From positions 1 through 64,000 of the forward strand of contig QHYJ01000026.1 in NCBI GenBank assembly GCA_003223255.1: 64,000 nt of DNA, given 5' to 3'. Under the pieces are notes generated by a model. It was not told where the DNA came from and did not search any database. It saw nothing but the letters and a program-made list of their open reading frames with translations. This document shows, piece by piece, positions 46,283-56,434 of the stretch. The translations under genes and the position numbers were made by a program. Origin of the DNA: Acidobacteriota bacterium. GTDB taxonomy: Bacteria; Acidobacteriota; Terriglobia; Acidiferrales; UBA7541. The stretch's first letter is position 1; each line of letters starts with the position of its first letter.

Positions 46283-48709
46283 ATGGCACGCACGGCGCAA
46301 GAAGTGCTCGAGTTCGACAAGCTGCGGGAATTGCTGCGGTTGCGCACCACGTGTGCGCCCGGGCGGCGCGCCGTCGATGCGCTCGAGCCGGGAATGAATC
46401 GCATGGCGCTGGAATCTTCGTTTGCGCTGATTCGCGAAGCGCGAGAGTGGCTGCGCACCGGGCACGAACTGGGCTTCGGCGCGCTGGCCGATCCGCAAGG
46501 CTGGCTCGAACGGATCGCAGGGCCGGGCGCGGTGCTGGAGCCAGGCGAGTTGCTTGATGCGGCGTCCCTGCTGGAAACTGCCGGCTGGCTGCGGCAGCAA
46601 TTTCGCGAGGAGGCGGCAAAATTTCCTCTTCCTGCGGCGAAGGCTGCTTCGATCGGCGATTTTCGCGAGGTACACGCGGCGATTCGTCGCTGCCTGCTGC
46701 CAAATGGTGAGATGAGCGACGACGCCTCGACGACGCTGCGGCGAATTCGCACCAGCATCACGCAGACCCGCGAAACGATCCAGAAAACGCTGAAACAGAT
46801 TCTGCGCGCGCGGAACGCCGAAGCCGGAGAAGACTACGTCACGCTGCGCAACGAACGATTTGTGATTCCTGTCCGCGCAGAACACCGCGGCGGCGTGCAT
46901 GGCGTCGTACACGGAGCCAGCGCGACGGGGCAAACCGTTTTCATGGAGCCACTGGAAACCGTCGAGGCGAACAACCAGCTTGGGCAACTCGCGGAGGACG
47001 AAGCTGCGGAGATCGCGCGCATTCTGCGGCAACTTACCGAGAAGCTTCAGGCGATTCGCGGGCCGCTGCAAGCGGCAGCGACGACAATTGCTGAATTGGA
47101 CAGCGTTTTTGCGCGGGCTCGCTTTGCGCGCGACTTCGATGCGGCGACTCCAGAATTTTCGGATAGAGATGAATTGCGGCTGGTGGACGCGCGTCACCCC
47201 GTGCTGGAAGACAAGCTGCGTAAAGAAGACCGGGCCATCGTTCCGATGACGCTCGCGCTCGGCGGAGATGAACGCCTACTGGTGATCAGCGGACCGAACA
47301 CCGGCGGCAAAACGGTAGCTCTGAAAACCGTTGGCTTGGCGGCGCTGGCAGCGCAAGCAGGAATTCCCATTGCCGCGCGACGTGCAGTTTTGCCGATTTT
47401 TGATAGCGTGCTGGTGGACATTGGCGACGAACAATCGATTGCCGCCGACCTCTCCACCTTTTCCGCGCACATGTTGAATTTGAAAACCATGCTCGAAGCG
47501 GCCACGCCGCATTCGATTGTGCTGGTGGACGAAATGGGGACCGGCACAGCGCCTGAAGAAGGCGCAGCGTTGGCCGTCGCGCTGCTGGATGAATTTCGCG
47601 CCAAAAACTGTTTTGTGCTGGCAACCACGCACCACAATCGCTTGAAGACCTACGCCGCGACCGCGCCGGGCGTAGTGAACGCCGCGGTCGAATTTGACGA
47701 CGTAAACCTGCGGCCCACATATCGCTTGATGGTCGGCGTGCCGGGCGGCTCGAGCGGCATAGCCATCGCGCAGCGGCTCGGACTTGGCGGGACAATCATC
47801 GAACGTGCGCGCGCGTTGTTGACGCCCGAATCGCGCGAGGCCGCCGACCTCATCGCGTATTTGCATCGCAGCCGCGATGAGCTGGACCGCTGGCAGCAGC
47901 AAATGACCGCGGAGAGGAACACGCTCGAAGAAGAACGCAAAAAACTGCGCACGGAGTGGGTGGAGCGCCAGCAAAAGCGCATCAAAGAACTGGAAGCGCA
48001 ATTCGCGGAAATGCAGAAACGCTTCCATGAAAACGTCGCGCGCGTGGTCGAGGCGGTGAAAGAGCGCGAACTTCGTGCGCAGCTTGAAAAGACGGCGCGG
48101 CGCAAGATGCAGGACGCCCGCGCCGAGGCCCGCGAAGAGTTAAATACCGCTGTGGTACAAACAATTTCGGAGTCGCAGACGGATCTGGGCATTCACTCAG
48201 GGTCGTTGGAAGCCGCAAACGCAGACCGTTTGCAGGCGGGCGCGAAGATTCGCGTGCGCGGATTCAGCAAGCCGGTGATTTTTCGCCGCCTGGACGGCTC
48301 GTCCGCGGAAATCGAAGCCGGGCCGCTGCGCATGAAAGTGGCACTCGACGAAATCACCGGCATCGAGACAGGCGCCCAACGGACAGGCAAAGCGACTGTA
48401 GGGCCGGGGCTTGCCCCGCCCACTTCAAGCGTTACGGTGCATTCTCAATCGCGCGCATCCGTCGCCACAGACGAGATCAACGTGATTGGGATGACCGTCG
48501 AAGAGGCCACGGATCGCCTGGACAAATTCCTGGATGATGCGGCCCTGGAACACAAGTCGCGCGTGCGCATCATTCACGGGCACGGCACGGGCGCGCTTCG
48601 CAAAGGAATTGGCGAATTTTTGGATGCGCATCCCCTCGTCGAAAGGCATAGCTTCGAATCCGAAGAGCACGGAGGAAAGGGCATCACGGTGGTGGAGCTT
48701 CAGAAATAG
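46283..48709 (+). CDS. mutS2: Endonuclease MutS2
   Basis: VISGPNTGGKTVALKTVGLAALAAQAGIPI; VLVDEMGTGTAPEEGAALA; C-terminal Smr domain HGHGTGALRKGIGEFL. Confidence 0.97.
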   Translation: MARTAQEVLEFDKLRELLRLRTTCAPGRRAVDALEPGMNRMALESSFALIREAREWLRTGHELGFGALADPQGWLERIAGPGAVLEPGELLDAASLLETAGWLRQQFREEAAKFPLPAAKAASIGDFREVHAAIRRCLLPNGEMSDDASTTLRRIRTSITQTRETIQKTLKQILRARNAEAGEDYVTLRNERFVIPVRAEHRGGVHGVVHGASATGQTVFMEPLETVEANNQLGQLAEDEAAEIARILRQLTEKLQAIRGPLQAAATTIAELDSVFARARFARDFDAATPEFSDRDELRLVDARHPVLEDKLRKEDRAIVPMTLALGGDERLLVISGPNTGGKTVALKTVGLAALAAQAGIPIAARRAVLPIFDSVLVDIGDEQSIAADLSTFSAHMLNLKTMLEAATPHSIVLVDEMGTGTAPEEGAALAVALLDEFRAKNCFVLATTHHNRLKTYAATAPGVVNAAVEFDDVNLRPTYRLMVGVPGGSSGIAIAQRLGLGGTIIERARALLTPESREAADLIAYLHRSRDELDRWQQQMTAERNTLEEERKKLRTEWVERQQKRIKELEAQFAEMQKRFHENVARVVEAVKERELRAQLEKTARRKMQDARAEAREELNTAVVQTISESQTDLGIHSGSLEAANADRLQAGAKIRVRGFSKPVIFRRLDGSSAEIEAGPLRMKVALDEITGIETGAQRTGKATVGPGLAPPTSSVTVHSQSRASVATDEINVIGMTVEEATDRLDKFLDDAALEHKSRVRIIHGHGTGALRKGIGEFLDAHPLVERHSFESEEHGGKGITVVELQK
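48401..48420. repeat. Palindromic element within the mutS2 linker coding region
   Basis: GGGCCGGGGC-TT-GCCCCGCC, translated in frame as VGPGLAP. Confidence 0.55.
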
Positions 48710-48850
48710 AGAGACGAAACTCGAAAGTGGAAATGCGAAATTCGAAAATCGGTTTGAGCCTGTGGCTGCAATTTTCTAGTTTCCATGTTCGACTTTCAGC
48801 TTTGCTATACTCCCCGCATTCGTTTCCTCAACTTATGACGAGGTGGCTTG

Positions 48851-50209
48851 ATGAGAATTCCGGACACGGTGGCAGCCCAAGGGAGGAACACGCGAGGAAT
48901 ATGCGGCGGGGGCGCATTGCTCGTTTTATTGTTTGCCATGCTGTTGGTCCTGACAGGGTCAGCTCGTGCGCAAGCACCCGCAGGAACGCGCACGATCCTT
49001 CGTCCGTGGCGCGCGCTCGATGTGCGCACCGGGGAGTTGCGGTCCAATCAAGCCGTTGTGATTGAAGGCGAAAAGATTGTGCAGATCGGGTCCGCAAGCG
49101 AAGTGAAGGCGGCCGCGGTCGACACCACCATCGATTTGCCGGAAGCCACCCTGCTACCTGGCTTGATCGACATGCACACGCACCTGACCATGGATCTGAA
49201 CTCGCTGGGATATTCAGGGCTCGGGATCTCGACCGCGCGCGAAGCCTTGCATGGTGCGAGAAACGCGCGGCGCACGCTGGAAGCGGGTTTTACTACCGTG
49301 CGCAACGTCGGTGCTAACGATTACTCGGACATCGCGCTGCGTGACGCCATCAACGACGGCGACGTAATCGGCCCGCGCATCGTCGCTTCCGGACCGGCGC
49401 TGAGCATCGCCGGAGGCCACTGCGACTCGAACCTGTTGCCACCCGCGTTTCACTTCCAGGCCGGCGGAGTGGCGGACGGCATCGAAGCGGTACAACACAA
49501 AGTGCGCGAAGTCATCAAATATGGCGCGGACGTGATCAAAGTGTGCGCCACCGGCGGCGTGCTTTCCAAAGGCGACGACCCCAACGCCTCGCAGTTCACG
49601 CACGAAGAGATGAAAGCGATCGTGGCTGATGCCCATCGCTTGGGGCGGCGCGTAGCTGCGCATGCGCATGGCGCGGAAGGCGTGCGCTGGGCGTCTGAGG
49701 CCGGCGTGGATTCCGTCGAGCACGGACATTTGATGGACGACGCGGCCATCGCCACGCTGAAGAAAAATGGAACTTATCTTGTGCCCACGCTCTTTCTGAC
49801 AGAATACATGCAGCAGAACATGGAGCACAGCGAGGTGCCGGAATTTTCCAAGCAAAAAATGCGCATGGTGGCTGCGGCCGCGCAGCAAAACGTAAAGAAA
49901 GCGTTCGACGCTGGCGTGAAGGTAGCGTTCGGCACGGATGCCGCAGTTTATCCCCACGGTTGGAATGCCGGCGAGTTTCACGTGTATGTGAAACTGGGAA
50001 TGACGCCGCTGGCGGCCATCCAGACGGCGACAATCAACGCCGCGGACCTGCTCGGCTGGAAGGATCGCGTGGGTACACTTGAGCCTGGCAAATGGGCAGA
50101 CATTGTTGCCGTTGACGGCGATCCAACAAAAGACGTGACGATTCTCGAGCACGTAAAGTTTGTCATGAAGGGCGGCGTCGTCTACAAGAACGACTATTCC
50201 AAGCGGTGA
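48851..50209 (+). CDS. Secreted amidohydrolase (imidazolonepropionase/Xaa-Pro dipeptidase-like)
   Basis: LLPGLIDMHTHLTMD; AAHAHGAEGVRWASEAGVDSVEHGHLMDD; FGTDAAVYPHG. Confidence 0.93.
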   Translation: MRIPDTVAAQGRNTRGICGGGALLVLLFAMLLVLTGSARAQAPAGTRTILRPWRALDVRTGELRSNQAVVIEGEKIVQIGSASEVKAAAVDTTIDLPEATLLPGLIDMHTHLTMDLNSLGYSGLGISTAREALHGARNARRTLEAGFTTVRNVGANDYSDIALRDAINDGDVIGPRIVASGPALSIAGGHCDSNLLPPAFHFQAGGVADGIEAVQHKVREVIKYGADVIKVCATGGVLSKGDDPNASQFTHEEMKAIVADAHRLGRRVAAHAHGAEGVRWASEAGVDSVEHGHLMDDAAIATLKKNGTYLVPTLFLTEYMQQNMEHSEVPEFSKQKMRMVAAAAQQNVKKAFDAGVKVAFGTDAAVYPHGWNAGEFHVYVKLGMTPLAAIQTATINAADLLGWKDRVGTLEPGKWADIVAVDGDPTKDVTILEHVKFVMKGGVVYKNDYSKR

Positions 50210-50227
50210 GTGCCTCCGGACAAAGAG

Positions 50228-51943
50228 ATGGCAGAAGTCGGATCAATCGCGGACAAGGTGAAACAGCAGGCGGATATCGTCCGCGTAGTGGGTGAGTACG
50301 TCCAGCTTAGAAAAGCGGGACAGAGCTTTCGGGGACTGTGTCCGTTTCATACGGAGAAAACGCCTTCGTTTAATGTCCATCCTACTCGTCAGATCTATCA
50401 CTGCTTCGGTTGCGGGAAAGGCGGTGACGTTTTCAGTTTTGTGATGGAGATGGAAAAGTGCGAGTTCCCCGAAGCCCTGCGCATCGTGGCGGAGAAATGC
50501 GGGATTTCCATTCCGCGGCCAAAGGAGCGTTCTTCGGAAGGCCGCAAAGAGAGCCAGCAGCGCACAGCGCTGGTGGAAATGCACTGCGAGGCGCAGAGCT
50601 TCTTTGTCAAACAGATAGAAGGCACCTTGGAGGGCAAAGCGGCGCGTGCCTATCTGGAAGATCGCGGCTTGGATAAAGACGCCGTCTCTCGTTTCGGCAT
50701 TGGGTATGCTCCGAGCGGCGGCGACGCCCTTCTGCGTCACCTGAAATCCAAGTATCCCGAAAAGCTGCTGACCGAATCGGGACTGATTTCGCGCGACCAA
50801 GGCGGCAAGCTCTTCGACCGATTCCGGCGCCGCATTACGTTTCCGATTGCGAACGAATCGGGGAAGATTGTGGCTTTCGGCTGCCGCGCGTTGGGTGACG
50901 ATCAGCCCAAGTATCTGAATTCGCCGGAGTCGCCAGGTATCCGGCGGCAAGACTTCGCCAGTTTGGTCGAGGGCTACATGGACGCGATTACCGTGGCACG
51001 CGCCGGAATCAGCAACGTGGTGGCAAGTTGCGGAACGAGCATCGCCGAGCAACAAATTAAGTTACTCAGCCGTTTCACCAAGCGCGTGGTGGTGAATTAC
51101 GATCCCGACGCCGCCGGGCTGTCGGCTACCGAGCGTTCCTTGTCGCTTTTGCTCGAGCAGGATTTTGAAGTGCGCGTTCTCACGCTTCCGCCCATAGGTG
51201 ACAAAAAAGCAGATCCCGACCTTTACATCCGTGAGAAAGGCGCTGACGAATATCAAAAACGGCTGAGGGAAGCGCCGTCGTATGTGGATTATCTGATTGC
51301 GCGCGCGCGCCAGATGGATTTGAGCACCGGGGAAGCCAAGAGCCGCGCAGTGAATTTTCTTCTGCCGTACGTCCAGAAAATCCCCAATCGCATTTTGCGT
51401 TCCGAGTGGGCGACAAGGATCGCGCAGCAGCTTCGTCTGGAGGAGCCGGTATTGCGCGCGGCCTTGAGCAAGGCGGCGGCCGAGCGCCGCAGCGAATTGA
51501 AGCTTCAGCCGGAACTTGTCGCCAGAGCAGCCAAGCCCGTTGAGCGCCGGCTGATTCGCATGCTGGCAGAAGCCGAGGGTTTCCGCCAGGAGCTAGCCCA
51601 GCGGCTGCAGAACGCGCGGCTGTACCACGGTCTAGAGACGGAGAAGATTTTTGCCGCGCTGGTCATCGCCAGCCTCTCGGGCCGGCCGGTGCAAGCCACC
51701 GAGGTGGCTGCGGTCCTGGAAGAGCGCGACCGGCGGATGCTCTATGAGATTTTGTTCGAGGAGGCCAGCGAGCCAACCTGGGAAGAAGCGCTAAGCTGCA
51801 TCCAAACCCTCCAGCAGCGCCAAGCCGAGCAGGAACTGGCGGAAGTGCAGCGGAGCATCGAAGCTAACCCGGCTGGGCCTGATTTGCGCGAACTGCTGAC
51901 GCGCAAGCAGGAACTCATGCGCCGCCTGGCCGCCACACGGTAA
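50228..51943 (+). CDS. dnaG: DNA primase
   Basis: CHC2 zinc finger FRGLCPFHTEKTPSFNVHPTRQIYHCFGCGKGGDVFSFVM; TOPRIM LVEGYMDAITVARAGISNVVASCGTSI; part of TOPRIM region missing. Confidence 0.93.
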   Translation: MAEVGSIADKVKQQADIVRVVGEYVQLRKAGQSFRGLCPFHTEKTPSFNVHPTRQIYHCFGCGKGGDVFSFVMEMEKCEFPEALRIVAEKCGISIPRPKERSSEGRKESQQRTALVEMHCEAQSFFVKQIEGTLEGKAARAYLEDRGLDKDAVSRFGIGYAPSGGDALLRHLKSKYPEKLLTESGLISRDQGGKLFDRFRRRITFPIANESGKIVAFGCRALGDDQPKYLNSPESPGIRRQDFASLVEGYMDAITVARAGISNVVASCGTSIAEQQIKLLSRFTKRVVVNYDPDAAGLSATERSLSLLLEQDFEVRVLTLPPIGDKKADPDLYIREKGADEYQKRLREAPSYVDYLIARARQMDLSTGEAKSRAVNFLLPYVQKIPNRILRSEWATRIAQQLRLEEPVLRAALSKAAAERRSELKLQPELVARAAKPVERRLIRMLAEAEGFRQELAQRLQNARLYHGLETEKIFAALVIASLSGRPVQATEVAAVLEERDRRMLYEILFEEASEPTWEEALSCIQTLQQRQAEQELAEVQRSIEANPAGPDLRELLTRKQELMRRLAATR

Positions 51944-52284
51944 CCCTGGTATCCCGCGGGCGAAGCTGCCGATATTGGTGCTCCAAAAGAACTCCAAAAG
52001 TACAACAAGAACAAGCGGGAGTGCGCTCCCCTCGGAGGTTCAGGGTAAACCACAGTCCAAACTGTCCAGGTGGCGATTTAGGAGCTAGGAGGCTGGGAAC
52101 AGAGTTTTGTGGAACACGGCTCTCGTGAGCAGAGCGGCCCCTGCTTCCCATGGCGGCTACTGCGTGAGAGAATCCGGATGCCAAAGGGTCGACCCGTGCC
52201 AACGGCCCCAATTCAGGGATCGAAAGGGTAGCGGTTGGCTTGCTTGGTTCCACACATTTTCACGAAATAAGAGGAAATAAGAGA

Positions 52285-52314
52285 TTGACGGCAGAGCGCT
52301 TCCGCCTGTAACGT
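52285..52314 (+). promoter_or_regulatory. Possible sigma-70 promoter upstream of rpoD (TTGACG-N18-TAACGT)
   Basis: Direct reading; weak -10 match. Confidence 0.3.
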
Positions 52315-52587
52315 AGTAAGGTTTGGCGAGTAACGGTTTTGCCGTTAAATGCATCTATATCTATGTACTTAGCGGCAGGGGCCGAGCCCCAAGACGTGCG
52401 GGACGCGGGCAACGCACGGGGGCGGCGAATGAACGTCACGGCACAGAAGGATTCAAACAAAAAAGCGAGCGATCCTGTGGGGATTTCCTGGTGGTTTGCG
52501 CCAGCCTGTCTGCTTCTCCGCCCGTAGCTGGAGATTCCGGCACGCTGTGTATGGCTTGAACTCGCGGTCCGATTGCGGGAGGAATGT

Positions 52588-54324
52588 GTGGCGGCAGTAG
52601 GGCTTGAAGAAAAATACGATGCGGTACGCCAGCTCATTGCCATTGGCAAGGAGCGCGGCTATCTGCTGTACGACGAAGTGAACGATTCGCTCCCCGCGGA
52701 AGTGCATTCCTCGGAAGAAATCGACGACCTGCTCACTACCTTCGAGCGGAACGGTATCGAGATTTACGAAGATCAGGCATCGGCCAAGGCCGCACGCGCC
52801 GTGGAAGTGTCCGTCGAAAGCGGGGATCACGAGGGCGTCGGCAAGGAAGACACCCACGAGGGCGAAACGGACCTGGACCTGACGCCCGGTTCACTCGAAA
52901 AAACCAACGATCCTGTGCGCATGTACTTGCGCGAAATGGGCACGGTTCCGCTGCTTACGCGCGAAGGCGAAGTCACCATCGCCAAACGCATCGAGCGCGG
53001 CCAGCTCGTGGTCATGCGCTCCATCACGCGCTCCCCCATCGTCATTAAGGAATTGATTGCCGTCGGCGACGATTTGCGCAAGGGCGTGCGCTCGATCAAG
53101 GAAATCGTGCAGTTCGACGACGAAGAGCTCACTGAAGAAAAAATCGCCAACAAGACCAAGCAAACGCTGAAATCCATCGACAAGATTGCCAAGCTTTACG
53201 AAACAGCGCTGAAGCAGGCCGCGAAGCTCGAAAAGACCCCTAAGTCCAAGAAGCATCCTTATGTTCGTGCCAAGTGGGCGGTAGCGCGGACACGCGTCGA
53301 GATTTCGCTGGCCATTCGCGACATTGATTTCAACCCGTTTGAGAAGAAGCGCTTGGTTGACAAAATGCGCGGCACCGTCGAACGCCTGCAGTCGCTCGAG
53401 CGCGAGGCGGGCCGCCTGGAACGCCGCGCCGACGTGGCCAAGGGCGAAGTGGCAGCGGAAGCGCGTAAGGAATTGCGCACGCGCCGCACCGAACTAAAGG
53501 ATATTGAAGAAGCCAGCGAAGTCGGCCTCACTGAATTGAAGCGCACGCTCACGCTGATTCATCGCGGAGAAGCGGAAGCCGAACAGGCCAAGAAAGAATT
53601 GATCGAAGCGAACCTGCGCTTGGTCGTTTCTATCGCCAAGAAATACACCAACCGCGGCTTGCAGTTCCTCGATCTGATTCAGGAAGGCAACATCGGCTTG
53701 ATGAAAGCCGTGGACAAATTCGAGTGGCGCCGCGGCTACAAGTTTTCGACGTATGCCACATGGTGGATCCGGCAGGCGATTACCCGCGCGATTGCCGACC
53801 AAGCCCGCACGATCCGCATCCCGGTGCATATGATCGAAACCATCAACAAGCTGGTGCGCACCAGCCGCCAGCTCGTGCAGGAACTCGGGCGCGAGCCGAC
53901 CAGCGAAGAAATCGCCAAGCGCATGGACATCCCGGTGTCCAAGGTGCGCAAGATTCTGAAGATCGCGCAGGAGCCGATTTCGCTCGAAACGCCGATCGGT
54001 GAAGAGGAAGATTCGCATCTCGGGGACTTCATCGAAGACAAGGCGGTAGTGTCGCCTTCCGATGCCGTTATCAATTTGAATTTGAAGGAACAGACTTCTT
54101 CGGTGTTAAAGACGCTGACGCCCCGCGAAGAAAAAGTCATCAAGATGCGCTTTGGCCTCGACGATGGCAGCGAGCACACGCTCGAAGAAGTCGGCCAGTC
54201 GTTCGCTGTTACCCGCGAACGCATCCGCCAGATCGAAGCCAAGGCGCTGCGCAAGCTGCGGCATCCGTCGCGCTCGCGCAAACTGCGGGCTTTCCTTGAA
54301 GGCCCCTCTCGCGACTACCTGTAG
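52588..54324 (+). CDS. rpoD: Primary sigma factor RpoD (sigma-70)
   Basis: [105 protein letters not shown] start with GGGAGGAA. Confidence 0.97.
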   Translation: MAAVGLEEKYDAVRQLIAIGKERGYLLYDEVNDSLPAEVHSSEEIDDLLTTFERNGIEIYEDQASAKAARAVEVSVESGDHEGVGKEDTHEGETDLDLTPGSLEKTNDPVRMYLREMGTVPLLTREGEVTIAKRIERGQLVVMRSITRSPIVIKELIAVGDDLRKGVRSIKEIVQFDDEELTEEKIANKTKQTLKSIDKIAKLYETALKQAAKLEKTPKSKKHPYVRAKWAVARTRVEISLAIRDIDFNPFEKKRLVDKMRGTVERLQSLEREAGRLERRADVAKGEVAAEARKELRTRRTELKDIEEASEVGLTELKRTLTLIHRGEAEAEQAKKELIEANLRLVVSIAKKYTNRGLQFLDLIQEGNIGLMKAVDKFEWRRGYKFSTYATWWIRQAITRAIADQARTIRIPVHMIETINKLVRTSRQLVQELGREPTSEEIAKRMDIPVSKVRKILKIAQEPISLETPIGEEEDSHLGDFIEDKAVVSPSDAVINLNLKEQTSSVLKTLTPREEKVIKMRFGLDDGSEHTLEEVGQSFAVTRERIRQIEAKALRKLRHPSRSRKLRAFLEGPSRDYL

Positions 54325-54564
54325 AAAAACCGAAATCCGGAAATCGAAAAAGGAAACGCCTCGGGAATCCGGAGCATTCTTGTTTGCGAATTACTTTTGA
54401 TTCGGGGGACGAAGGAGTGTGGCGAGGGCTCGAAATAGTCCACACAATGATAAAGAGGAGGAAGCCTTCGAAGGCCCAGGACTAACACTCACACAGCTGG
54501 GGAAGCTTCATTTTGTACACGGGGCACCTTACCTTATTAGAATGGGGGAGCGAATACGCCAACC

Positions 54565-56394
54565 ATGAGGCCCACTCAGAAAGTCTTCGCGATTACTATC
54601 GTGTTGCTCCTGGGCGCAACGGTCTATGGGCTAATCCGAACTACGGAGCCGCCCAAGATTCCGCCGTCTGCCGGAAAAGGGAAACAGGCTCCCGCCGCGC
54701 AAGAAGTGCAAGTGGATCAATCGGCAATCAAGACCGCCCAGCAACTCGCTCCATTGGCAACTACGCCCGAAGAGCGCCCGCTGGCGCAAGAGGCTTTGCG
54801 TCTTGCAGATTACGAAGTGGATCTCGCCTTCGCCGCGGCGCTGCGCGATGCGACGGAGAATCCTCCCAAGCTGAGTCCGGAAGCAAAAGAAATTGCGACG
54901 CGATTACAGAAAGCACAAAAGCTACTGGAAAAAGATCAGGCTCTCGTGGCGCAGCTCACGCAAGAGGAAGCCAAAGCTACTGGTAGCCGAAAAGAGGCGT
55001 TGAGCGACCAACTGGACTTGGCTAAAGCGCAGCTCGAGCTGGATCAGGATGAACTGGATGACGCCAAACAGGACTTGATTCGGGCGGGTGGCGATCTGGA
55101 AGACCGCCTCAAGGAAATGGAAAAAGAGCACGAGGCGGTCACTCATGGCTCCGGCTCCGCCCTTCCGAACGTTGCCACGCTGCCGGAAGAGTTTGGCCTG
55201 CTGCACATCTTTCAGCAATGGCTGGGGCTGCACCAAAAGCAACTTCAGCTGTGGCGCGCAAAGCAAGAGGCGGAGTTTGCGGCGATTGCTCTAACGGGGC
55301 AGCACAAGGTTCTGGAAGCGGGAATCGAGGCGGCGGAAGGTGAGTCGCCGCAACTCGCGCATCGTTCCCAACATTCCAAGCAGACGGAGCCCGTTGCGTC
55401 CGCATCGGTTCCTTCCACGCTTGCACCCGAAGACACCGCGGCGCTCGTCGCCATTACCAAACAAATTGCCTCGGACCAGAAGACGCTTGCGGGTTTCGAT
55501 AAGCGCATCGAGACGGAGAAAGAACTCGCCGACAATTACGGGAAATGGATCGATGTGGTGGCTGCAAAACAGCGCACGCTGGTCAATCGCGGACTGCGCG
55601 GCGTTCTGATCATTCTGGCGATCGCCATCGTGGCCATTTATTTTGGCACGTTACTGGATAAGCTCCTGAACCGGCTGACCATGGACCGGCGCCAGATGCA
55701 GAGCCTGCATACGGTGGCTCATGTAACGGTGCGCGTGGTGGCGCTGCTGCTGGTTTTGTTGGTGATCATCGGCCCGCCGGGACAACTGGGAACGTTTCTT
55801 GGCTTGGCGGGCGCGGGACTGACCGTTGCGCTGAAAGATTTCATCGTCGGCTTCCTGGGTTGGTTCGTGTTGATGGGGAAGAACGGTATTCGTCTTGGGG
55901 ACTGGGTGGAAATCAAGGGCGTGACCGGCGAAGTCGTCGAAATCGGCCCGTTCCATACCGTCTTACTAGAAACCGGCAACTGGACCGATTCCGGGCATCC
56001 GACGGGCAGGCGCGTCACGTTCACGAACAGTTTCGCCATCGAAGGCCACTACTTTAATTTCTCCACATCCGGCCAGTGGCTCTGGGATGAACTGCAGGTG
56101 GTGCTTCCCGCGGGGCAGGATCCTTACCCCATCGTGAACGAAATTCGAAAGAAAGCATCCGAGGCCACAAAAGAAAGCGCCAAACAGGCCGAAGCAGAGT
56201 GGCGGCGCGCCACGCGTTCGCGCGAGATGAGTTCGTTTTCTGTTGAGCCGGCCATCAGCGTCAAGCCGGTGGTCGGCGGGGTCGAAGTGGCCGTGCGCTA
56301 CATCACGAAAGCCAACGAACGTTATCAATTGCGCGCGAAGCTGTATCAATTTGCCGTGGAAATGCTCGGCCGGAAGAGTGTGCCTGCATCGTGA
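54565..56394 (+). CDS. MscS-family mechanosensitive channel with large coiled-coil N-terminal region
   Basis: LGTFLGLAGAGLTVALKDFIVGFLGWFVLMGKNGIRLGDWVEIKGVTGEVVEIGPFHTVLLE. Confidence 0.92.
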   Translation: MRPTQKVFAITIVLLLGATVYGLIRTTEPPKIPPSAGKGKQAPAAQEVQVDQSAIKTAQQLAPLATTPEERPLAQEALRLADYEVDLAFAAALRDATENPPKLSPEAKEIATRLQKAQKLLEKDQALVAQLTQEEAKATGSRKEALSDQLDLAKAQLELDQDELDDAKQDLIRAGGDLEDRLKEMEKEHEAVTHGSGSALPNVATLPEEFGLLHIFQQWLGLHQKQLQLWRAKQEAEFAAIALTGQHKVLEAGIEAAEGESPQLAHRSQHSKQTEPVASASVPSTLAPEDTAALVAITKQIASDQKTLAGFDKRIETEKELADNYGKWIDVVAAKQRTLVNRGLRGVLIILAIAIVAIYFGTLLDKLLNRLTMDRRQMQSLHTVAHVTVRVVALLLVLLVIIGPPGQLGTFLGLAGAGLTVALKDFIVGFLGWFVLMGKNGIRLGDWVEIKGVTGEVVEIGPFHTVLLETGNWTDSGHPTGRRVTFTNSFAIEGHYFNFSTSGQWLWDELQVVLPAGQDPYPIVNEIRKKASEATKESAKQAEAEWRRATRSREMSSFSVEPAISVKPVVGGVEVAVRYITKANERYQLRAKLYQFAVEMLGRKSVPAS

Positions 56395-56434
56395 CCTTAA
56401 ACTAGGCTCCGCGGCGGAATTGAAGGCACGAAGC

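Noticed and set aside
46229-47197. 322-aa minus-strand ORF
   Set aside because: Antisense to the 5-prime half of mutS2; shadow ORF
49214-50152. 312-aa minus-strand ORF
   Set aside because: Antisense shadow of the amidohydrolase gene; His/Arg/Val-rich with no motif
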